NCBI GenBank assembly: GCA_020850915.1
Contig: JADZDV010000246.1
Span: forward strand, 1-9,709
Origin: Chloroflexota bacterium
Lineage (GTDB): Bacteria; Chloroflexota; UBA6077; JADZDV01
Direction of reading: 5' to 3'
DNA length: 9,709 nucleotides
Shown in pieces: positions 1 to 5,293 of this stretch (positions are counted from its first letter, which is position 1; every line of letters begins with the position of its first letter). The notes under the pieces are model-generated. The model did not search any database, was not told the DNA's origin, and saw only the letters and a program-made list of their open reading frames with translations. The position numbers and the translations under genes are program-made.

Positions 1-477
1 AACGCCGTTGTCGACATCATCCGCCGCGCGCCGGAGGGCTCGTCCTACCCCGCCAGGGAGGAGCTCCACTCACCAGAGATAACGTCGAGCCACATCAAGG
101 AGCTCGGGGCTTACCTGCGCGCCGCCGCGACGGGCATCGTCTCCATGCACCGTCGGGAGAATGACCTCCACCCGGATCTCCCGTTCGCGATCGTCAACCT
201 GGTCTCAGCCGACGTGGACCCGGGCGAGCACCCCGGATTCGGCGGTCAGGTGCCGGTTCAAGACGGATTGTTTGTCACCTTTGTGCTGAGCGCCTACATT
301 CGTGAGCTTGGGTTTCACGCGTCTGTGTTCCGCGACGAGCCGAGGCTGGAGCTTGCTGTGGCGGCCGGACTCGGCAGACTGAATCCCGAGGGCCGCTTTG
401 CAGCCCCGGCGCTCGGGACGCGCGTCTACGTGGCGGACGTCATCCGCACCGACCTGCCGCTCGCGGCAGATCGGTAG
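1..477 (+). CDS. Reductive-dehalogenase / epoxyqueuosine-reductase-like protein, 3' end (5' cut by window edge)
   Basis: The frame is open from base 1 to a TAG at 475-477, giving 158 visible residues; the true start lies upstream. The last 60 residues match the pattern of the corrinoid-type domain in reductive dehalogenases and QueG-like reductases: a YIRELGF segment (the 'AxxxRxLGY' position), then AGLGRLNPEGRF (from about visible residue 122, the 'AGLGELGRxG' signature), then PALGTRVYVADVIRTDLPL (the 'PxxGPRVRLxxxxTDLPL' segment). In those families a double 4Fe-4S ferredoxin domain normally follows directly; here the protein stops at LPLAADR and no cysteine cluster follows in this chain. 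The next gene, nine bases downstream, begins with a two-cluster ferredoxin, so the iron-sulfur part may be supplied in trans. The family call rests on these C-terminal motifs only. Substrate, cofactor and the missing N-terminus cannot be judged. Confidence 0.6.
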   Translation, partial: NAVVDIIRRAPEGSSYPAREELHSPEITSSHIKELGAYLRAAATGIVSMHRRENDLHPDLPFAIVNLVSADVDPGEHPGFGGQVPVQDGLFVTFVLSAYIRELGFHASVFRDEPRLELAVAAGLGRLNPEGRFAAPALGTRVYVADVIRTDLPLAADR

Positions 478-486
478 GTCTGGGCG

Positions 487-1149
487 ATGCCGTACGTCAT
501 CACCGAGGTCTGCACCCGGGACGGGGCGTGCGTCGAAGTCTGCCCCGTGAGCTGCATCCACACCACGCCGGCCTCGCCGCGGTTCTACATCGACCCGGAC
601 CTGTGCATCGAGTGTGAGCAGTGCGTCATCGTCTGTCCGGTGGACGCCATCTTCCTGCACAGCGAGCTGCCGGCGCGGTACCTGCCATCTGTGGAAGTCA
701 ATGCCAGCTTCTTTCGCCACAACAAGGCGGCGGTAGAGCCGATCCGGCTGGAAGAGGCCACGCGAATCGCCGAAGCAGCCACCGCCTACGCGGCTCAGCT
801 CGGCGCTGCTGTGACAGTCGCGGTTGTAGACGAGGCCGGCGCGCCGATCGCGGTCTCACGCATGGACGGGGCGCACTCTCGAACCGCTGAGCTGGCGCTC
901 AACAAGGCGTACACAGCGGTGAGCTTTCAGCTCTTCACCGATCAACTCGGTCCTGACACGAAGCAGCCGTGGTTTCGCAGCTTAGTCATCTCGAGCCACG
1001 GGCGGATTATGGGCGGCGGGGGCGGCATTCCGCTAACGCACGGCTTCACCGTCCTCGGAGCCATCGGTGTCGCGGGAGGCCGTGACGACGGGCAGGACGT
1101 CCTCTGCTGCCGCGCCGGGCTGGCGATCTTCCTCAACCTGGACCGCTAG
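487..1149 (+). CDS. Ferredoxin fused to a GlcG/HbpS-like (DUF336) domain
   Basis: This 220-residue protein has two parts. Residues 1-57 are a ferredoxin resembling the Azotobacter seven-iron type. By that analogy C9, C15 and C50 would hold a 3Fe-4S cluster and C19, C40, C43 and C46 a 4Fe-4S cluster; CIECEQCVIVCP at 40-51 is the clear second motif. The first loop, C9-x5-C15, is two residues shorter than the usual C-x7-C. Residues 58-84 are a linker. Residues 85-214 form a GlcG/HbpS-like domain (PF03928 type) with VAVVDEAGAPIAVSRMDGA, the LNKAYTA segment, the glycine-rich GGGGGIP turn and the VLGAIGVAGG strand. Some members of that family bind haem or a corrinoid, so a redox chain from iron-sulfur clusters to a bound cofactor is plausible but inferred. 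ATG 487 starts nine bases after the upstream stop with only a weak ribosome site, which suggests translational coupling. Confidence 0.85.
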   Translation: MPYVITEVCTRDGACVEVCPVSCIHTTPASPRFYIDPDLCIECEQCVIVCPVDAIFLHSELPARYLPSVEVNASFFRHNKAAVEPIRLEEATRIAEAATAYAAQLGAAVTVAVVDEAGAPIAVSRMDGAHSRTAELALNKAYTAVSFQLFTDQLGPDTKQPWFRSLVISSHGRIMGGGGGIPLTHGFTVLGAIGVAGGRDDGQDVLCCRAGLAIFLNLDR

Positions 1150-1165
1150 CCGGCGACCGCGCCGG
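1150..1165. terminator. GC hairpin between convergent genes
   Basis: CCGGCG and CGCCGG form a perfect six-base-pair stem around a four-base loop (ACCG). It begins at the base after the ferredoxin-GlcG stop codon. A second small pairing, GGCC-tggc-GGCC, follows at 1166-1177. The position in the 35-base gap between two convergent genes fits a bidirectional terminator. Neither strand has a T-run after the stem, so intrinsic termination would be weak. Confidence 0.4.
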
Positions 1166-1184
1166 GGCCTGGCGGCCTCTCAGC

Positions 1185-2048
1185 TCAGAAGACCTTCTTC
1201 CGTCGCCAGCGCCTGGGCCGGTCGCCTGGGTACATCAGCCCGCTGGCGCTGATCCCGAGATCGACTGACAGTTTCGCCAGTTCGATCGCACAGCCATAGC
1301 CTTCGAGCACGGGCACCTCCCAGCCGATCTCCTCGAGGCGCCGCTGGAGGAACGGTCGCAGCCAGAACGCCGCGGAGCAGCCGAACGTGATAACCTCCGC
1401 GCCGTCCTCCTCGATCGCCGCCACAGCCTCATTCACGGCTGCCTCGAGCATCTCAGACCGCTCGCCGCGGACGGCTTTCGCGCGCTCGTGGGAGGCCGTC
1501 GTTGCCTCATGGTGGGGCGGTCGGGGTAGCGGGAAGTTCACGTTGCGAATCGAGGCGCAGCGCTCCGTCATCCGGTGCTGGACGACCAGGTTGTAGTAGT
1601 ACATGTTGTGCACCTCCGCCATGTCGATCACGCTGAACTTGCCTCCGAGCATGGTTGCGACGTGCATCTGTGAGAAGGCGCACGAGAGCACGGGAATGCC
1701 GTACGGGCGCGCGATCTCTCTCGACTCGTGAAAGCCCGGCTCGCCCCCGCCGAGCAAGACGATCCCGTTGTACTTGCCGCTCTCACACGCCTCGCGGACA
1801 ATCGGCAACCGGCCGGCAGCCACGAGAGCAAACTCCTCACGCGTTTCGACGGGCCAATCGCCGTAGGGAGCGAGCGGACCAGGATGAAGGTCCCACTCGA
1901 CGTCCTCGAGCAAGTGTTGGACGTCGGCGAAGTTCATCAGCCGACTCTCCTTCGGCCCCTCGAGGTCGCGGTGGAGAAAGCTGGACGTCTTCGGGAGCGT
2001 GAAGGCCTGGATGAGCAAGAAACGGTAGCGGCTCGGAGCGTCGGACAC
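1185..2048 (-). CDS. Hydantoin/Asp/Glu racemase-superfamily protein, AMDase-like one-cysteine active site
   Basis: The predicted protein has 287 residues, somewhat longer than typical hydantoin racemases. I chose GTG at 2048 because GAGGAGG (2063-2057) lies eight bases upstream; an in-frame ATG at 2081 has no such site. Family marks, numbered from the GTG: IVLLGGGEPGF at 96-106 matches the 'VIACFGDPG' loop, GIPVLSCAFSQMH with LGGKFSVI at about 117-141 matches the 'IPVVGIGEAA...LGGRFSVV' segment, ITFGCSAAF at 220-228 holds the second catalytic cysteine (C224), and GYGCAIELAKL closes the fold. The first catalytic cysteine position aligns with G100. Gly-then-Cys is the arrangement in arylmalonate decarboxylase, while racemases need both cysteines. 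C123 is nearby but aligns outside the active-site loop. The reaction could be decarboxylation or isomerisation of a small acid; the substrate is unknown. The gene is convergent with the ferredoxin fusion and divergent from the peptidase. Confidence 0.8.
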   Translation of the reverse strand: MSDAPSRYRFLLIQAFTLPKTSSFLHRDLEGPKESRLMNFADVQHLLEDVEWDLHPGPLAPYGDWPVETREEFALVAAGRLPIVREACESGKYNGIVLLGGGEPGFHESREIARPYGIPVLSCAFSQMHVATMLGGKFSVIDMAEVHNMYYYNLVVQHRMTERCASIRNVNFPLPRPPHHEATTASHERAKAVRGERSEMLEAAVNEAVAAIEEDGAEVITFGCSAAFWLRPFLQRRLEEIGWEVPVLEGYGCAIELAKLSVDLGISASGLMYPGDRPRRWRRKKVF

Positions 2049-2075
2049 GGGTTGGGCCTCCTCGCGGCAAGATCG

Positions 2076-2244
2076 CGACATTGTCGGCCGAACCGCGGCC
2101 GGCTGTCGAGATGGCGTACCGCCGGACAGTGTGGCAATGTCCGAGGGTCGAAACCTGCCATGCGACGCGCGAAACTGTCGTCAATGCGACACATTTCCGG
2201 CAACGCGTCCGTTATACTGGCGTCACACTCTGTCAACATTGTCG
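2076..2244. promoter_or_regulatory. Divergent intergenic region with repeated palindromic sites
   Basis: This lies between the racemase-like gene (-) and the peptidase (+). CGACATTGTCG at 2076-2086 is a perfect 11-base palindrome around one centre base. CAACATTGTCG at 2234-2244 matches it at 10 of 11 positions and sits 16 bases before the peptidase start. A third, weaker copy lies at 2132-2142 on the - strand (8 of 11), inside a GGACA-9-TGTCC inverted repeat at 2124-2142. At 2176-2191 the half sites recur as TGTCG-6-CGACA. A GC-rich pairing, CGGCCG-aaccg-CGGCCG, lies at 2085-2101. The shared half site TGTCG/CGACA suggests an operator set for one regulator acting on one or both genes. The regulator is not in the window; this is inference from the repeats. 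Confidence 0.4.
2213..2218 (+). promoter_or_regulatory. Candidate -10 box for the peptidase gene
   Basis: TATACT lies 42 bases before the peptidase ATG and differs from TATAAT at one base, which stands out in this GC-rich DNA. No convincing -35 hexamer sits 16-18 bases upstream, so it would be an activator-dependent or otherwise weak promoter. The TGTCG-6-CGACA repeat at 2176-2191 falls just upstream of the expected -35 position. Confidence 0.4.
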
Positions 2245-2260
2245 ACGCGTGGAGGAGAGC

Positions 2261-3439
2261 ATGCCGCTACGTCGATCCCCTGGCGTAGTCCGACTGGCAG
2301 TGGCATCCGCGACACTCGCGGTTACTGTGGGTCTCGCCCTCGCGGCGCCGGCAGACGCGGCCGTCAACCTGCGGTCGCGTCACGCGGTGTGCTCAGACGA
2401 CCTCAAACCGATGCAGGCCCGCTGCTTCTCCGAGCTGCAGCCGCGCGCTGGTAAGCGCTACACCTCGACCGTCCCCGCCGGCCTCAGCCCCGCGACGATC
2501 AAGCGCGTCTACGGCTTCTCTACGAATAACACCGCCGGAGCGGGCAAGACGATCGCCATCGTCAACGCCTACGATGCGCCGACGGTCGAGAACGACCTCA
2601 ACAGATTTAGCTCGCAGTACGGACTGCCGGCCTGTACGACAGCCAATGGCTGCTTCAAGAAGGTCAACCAGACGGGCGGCAGCACGTACCCGAGGGCAAA
2701 CGCGAGCTGGGCTCTGAAGACCAGTCTGGACACGCAGTGGGCGCACGCGATCGCCCCGGGCGCGCGGATCCTCCTGGTGGAAGCGAACAGCAACTACTAC
2801 ACCGACCTGATGGCAGCCGTGGACTACGCCAAGAGCGTCGCTCAATACGTCTCCATGAGCTGGGGCGGCAGCGAGTTCTCCGGCGAGTCGAACTACGACA
2901 GTCGGTTCGTCAAGAGCGGTGTGAGCTTCTTCGTGGCCTCGGGTGACAGCGGGCTGCCGGCTAGCTATCCCTCCGCCTCCCCGAACGTGATCTCCGTGGG
3001 CGGGACGACCCTGAAGCTGATGACCAGCGGCGCCCTGGCGTCTGAGACCGGCTGGCGCGGAAGCGGCGGTGGGTGCAGCAAGTTTGAGACGGCGAACGCG
3101 GCACAGTCGGCATTCGGCGGCTACGGGCAGGTCAACTGCCGAGGCAAGCGCGCTACTCCGGATGTCTCGCTCGACGCGGACCCTGCTTCAGGTGTGTCAG
3201 TGTACGACTCGACTCCGTACGCTGGGCAGACGGGCTGGTTCAAGGTGGGTGGCACGAGCGCCAGCACGCCGATGTGGGCGGGCCGCTCGGCTGTGGCCGG
3301 CGTGATCGTCAACTCAGCAACCGTCTACAGCGGCACGATCGGCTACCGAGACATCACTGCCGGTTTCAACGGCGCACGAGCCCTGGTGGGATTCGACCTG
3401 GTGACCGGGCGCGGGAGCTGGATCGGCAGCACTCCCTGA
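2261..3439 (+). CDS. Secreted S53 (sedolisin-like) peptidase homologue with altered catalytic Glu
   Basis: The start is ATG 2261, five bases after GGAGG (2251-2255); the frame stays open upstream to 2081 but without signal-like sequence. The 392-residue product opens with a Sec signal peptide (RR, then a hydrophobic stretch, likely cut after ADA at about 33). S53 marks: LDTQWAHAIAPGARI at 156-170 with D157 as catalytic Asp, SMSWGGSEFSGE at 198-209, ASGDSG at 226-231 with D229 as oxyanion Asp, GGTSASTPMWAG at 330-341 with S333 as nucleophile, and YRDITAG plus GFDLVTG for the calcium site (D364, D379). The residue four before D157, normally the catalytic Glu, is K153 (AAG at 2717-2719). Only about 40 residues separate the signal peptide from the catalytic domain, so the long activation prodomain of classical members is missing. 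Six cysteines (44, 55, 125, 131, 272, 293) lie in near pairs suited to disulfides. Activity is therefore in doubt, though the fold looks complete. Confidence 0.88.
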   Translation: MPLRRSPGVVRLAVASATLAVTVGLALAAPADAAVNLRSRHAVCSDDLKPMQARCFSELQPRAGKRYTSTVPAGLSPATIKRVYGFSTNNTAGAGKTIAIVNAYDAPTVENDLNRFSSQYGLPACTTANGCFKKVNQTGGSTYPRANASWALKTSLDTQWAHAIAPGARILLVEANSNYYTDLMAAVDYAKSVAQYVSMSWGGSEFSGESNYDSRFVKSGVSFFVASGDSGLPASYPSASPNVISVGGTTLKLMTSGALASETGWRGSGGGCSKFETANAAQSAFGGYGQVNCRGKRATPDVSLDADPASGVSVYDSTPYAGQTGWFKVGGTSASTPMWAGRSAVAGVIVNSATVYSGTIGYRDITAGFNGARALVGFDLVTGRGSWIGSTP

Positions 3440-3460
3440 CAGATCAGCCAAGATGAGCCG

Positions 3461-3498
3461 GCAGCGGCCTGGCAACCGATCGGTCGCCAGGCCGCTGC
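3461..3498. terminator. Strong bidirectional hairpin terminator
   Basis: GCAGCGGCCTGGC (3461-3473) pairs perfectly with GCCAGGCCGCTGC (3486-3498), a 13-base-pair stem with a 12-base loop that itself contains the palindrome ACCGATCGGT. It lies between the convergent stops of the peptidase (3439) and the MalG-type permease (3513). The T content after the stem is modest on both strands, but length and position strongly suggest termination in both directions. Confidence 0.75.
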
Positions 3499-3512
3499 TG
3501 TTGTGCCAGGCT

Positions 3513-4352
3513 TCACTCCTTGATCCCAGACAGGACGATACCCCGCTCGAACGCCCGCTGAGCGGCCAGGAACAACAGGATCAGCGGGATCATCCCGATG
3601 ATCGCGATGGCCATCTGCAGGTGGTACTGCACGCCGAGCTCGCTCTCGAACTGCGCGATGCCAAGAGGTAAGGTCTTCATGTCGTTGCTCGTGACCGCGA
3701 CGAGCGGCCAGATGAAGAGATCCCATGCCTCGCGGAACGAGAAGACCGCCAGAGCTGCCAGGGCCGGCTTGATGTTGGGAAGGACGATCCGCCAGTAGAT
3801 GCCGAACTCGCTCGCGCCATCGATCCGAGCTGCCTCGATCAGCTCGTTGGGGATGCTCCTGATGAACTGGCGCATCAGAAAGATCCCGAAGGCGTCCACC
3901 AGCAGCGGCACGATCAGGCCCTGGTACGTGTTCACCCAGCCGATCTGCTTCACCACCAGGTACGTCGGGACCAGGAGCACCTCGAGCGGCAGCATCAGCG
4001 TGCTCAGCATGATCAGGAACACCACCTCACGGCCGAGGAAGCGGTACTTCGCCAACCCGTAACCTGCCAGGCTACAGCAGAGCAGGTTGGACGCCGTGAC
4101 GGCGAGCGCGACGACGAGACTGTTCAGGATGAAGCGGTCGAAGGCGAAGCGGCGGAAGGCGTCGGGGTAGTTGCTCCAGCGCGGTTCCGGAGGGATCCAC
4201 TGCAAAGGGATGGTGAACGTGTCTGATTGCAGCTTGAGCGAGGTCGAGACGGCCCAGAGGATCGGCGAGATCATCAGCAGACCGCCGCTGACCACAGCCA
4301 GGAGGCCACAGAGTGCGAGCAGGCGTTGAGGCAGCGTGATCGTTCGTGTCAA
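3513..4352 (-). CDS. ABC sugar transporter permease, MalG type
   Basis: This is a 279-residue inner-membrane permease of the binding-protein-dependent sugar transporters (MalG/UgpE group), of usual length. About six hydrophobic segments are visible, at roughly 12-36, 76-98, 109-133, 142-163, 196-220 and 246-266. The ATPase-docking EAA loop is clear: EAARIDGA at 173-180, then IVLP at 189-192. The start is TTG at 4352: GGGAGGA (4368-4362) lies nine bases upstream, and the TTG overlaps the TGA of the preceding permease gene by four bases (TTGA), which indicates translational coupling. It would form the heterodimeric channel with that upstream partner. The substrate is unknown; the family carries mono- and oligosaccharides, glycerol phosphate and similar compounds. 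Confidence 0.9.
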   Translation of the reverse strand: MTRTITLPQRLLALCGLLAVVSGGLLMISPILWAVSTSLKLQSDTFTIPLQWIPPEPRWSNYPDAFRRFAFDRFILNSLVVALAVTASNLLCCSLAGYGLAKYRFLGREVVFLIMLSTLMLPLEVLLVPTYLVVKQIGWVNTYQGLIVPLLVDAFGIFLMRQFIRSIPNELIEAARIDGASEFGIYWRIVLPNIKPALAALAVFSFREAWDLFIWPLVAVTSNDMKTLPLGIAQFESELGVQYHLQMAIAIIGMIPLILLFLAAQRAFERGIVLSGIKE

Positions 4353-5293
4353 GACGCGCTGTCCTCCCGGAACAGTCGAAATTGGAGCACTGTGAGCAGC
4401 ATGACCAGAATGAACAGCACGGTGGCCATCGCCGAGGCCAGGCCCATCTTGAGGAACTTGAACGCCGTCTCGTAGATCGCCAGCGGCACGACGCGCGTGG
4501 CGCCCGCGGGGCCACCCCCGGTGAGGATCAGCGGGTACAGGAAGACGCGTACGGAGAACAGCATCGTCATCACCACGACCAGGAAGATGGTCGGCTTGAG
4601 CAGCGGCATGGTGATGTAGCGGAACTGTGCCGATTGGCTCGCCCCGTCCAGCGCGGAGGCCTCATAGTACTCCTGGGGAATGTTCTGAAGACCGGCCAGG
4701 AACACCAGCATGAAGTACGGCGCGAGCCGCCAGAGCGCGACGATGACGAGCGCCAGCATGGCGGTGTTCTGGTCGGTGAGCCATTCGATGCGAGGCACCC
4801 CGAACATCGCCAGGTTCGAGTTCACGAAGCCGTTGGCATTAAAGAGGAACTTCCACAGCACGGCCACGACGATCTGGGTGATCAGGACCGGCATGAAGTA
4901 GACGACGCGGAACAGCGTGCGGCCGGGAAAGCGCTGGTTGAAGATCAGTGCCAGGCCGAGGGCGATGACCCAGGCTGGGAGCGTCGTCCCGACGACGTAC
5001 TCGAAGGAGGCCAGCAGCGACTGGCGAAACGTCGGGTCGCTGGCGAGAGACCGATAGTTGTCCAGTCCAGTGAACTCCGGCGCCGAGAGCAGGTCATAGG
5101 CGAAGAAGCTCAGGGCAAACGCCTGGATCATCGGCCAGAACTTGAACGCGCCGAAGAATGTCAGGGCAGGCAGGCAGAAAACGAACCCCCACAGGTTGAT
5201 GACGCGGTGGTAGGTCAGGAACCGGTGGTGAGACGGCGACCGGGGCGCTGGGCTCCCAGCCGGCTTAGCGTGTGCCGAGCGTTCGGCCGACAT
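4349..5293 (-). CDS. ABC sugar transporter permease, MalF type
   Basis: This 314-residue permease pairs with the MalG-type protein encoded next. Hydrophobic segments appear at roughly 33-65, 95-118, 127-150, 177-202, 235-257 and 284-304. The EAA loop reads EASALDGA at 211-218 followed by ITMP at 227-230, and the family motif YPLILTGGGP is at 253-262. The first 25 or so residues are a Ser/Ala/Pro-rich cytoplasmic tail. The start is uncertain: the frame is open to a GTG at 5359, but that would overlap the upstream binding-protein gene by 95 bases. ATG 5293 (29-base overlap) has a weak GGATGAG ten bases upstream and is preferred over ATG 5308 (44-base overlap, no ribosome site). Either overlap implies coupling to the binding-protein gene. 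Substrate unknown. Confidence 0.9.
   Translation of the reverse strand: MSAERSAHAKPAGSPAPRSPSHHRFLTYHRVINLWGFVFCLPALTFFGAFKFWPMIQAFALSFFAYDLLSAPEFTGLDNYRSLASDPTFRQSLLASFEYVVGTTLPAWVIALGLALIFNQRFPGRTLFRVVYFMPVLITQIVVAVLWKFLFNANGFVNSNLAMFGVPRIEWLTDQNTAMLALVIVALWRLAPYFMLVFLAGLQNIPQEYYEASALDGASQSAQFRYITMPLLKPTIFLVVVMTMLFSVRVFLYPLILTGGGPAGATRVVPLAIYETAFKFLKMGLASAMATVLFILVMLLTVLQFRLFREDSAS

Noticed and set aside
205..720. 171-residue open frame on the - strand across the first two genes
   Set aside because: It overlaps two genes with clear motifs on the other strand and shows only Arg/Asp/Val-rich shadow composition.
1678..1680. C123 as the missing first catalytic cysteine of the racemase-like protein
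   Set aside because: It lies in the strand after the active-site loop, at the position of the 'GIG' in hydantoin racemases, not at the cysteine position, which here is glycine.
2081..2260. N-terminal extension of the peptidase to 2081
   Set aside because: The extension has no ribosome site or conserved sequence, whereas ATG 2261 follows GGAGGAGAGC and opens directly into a signal peptide.
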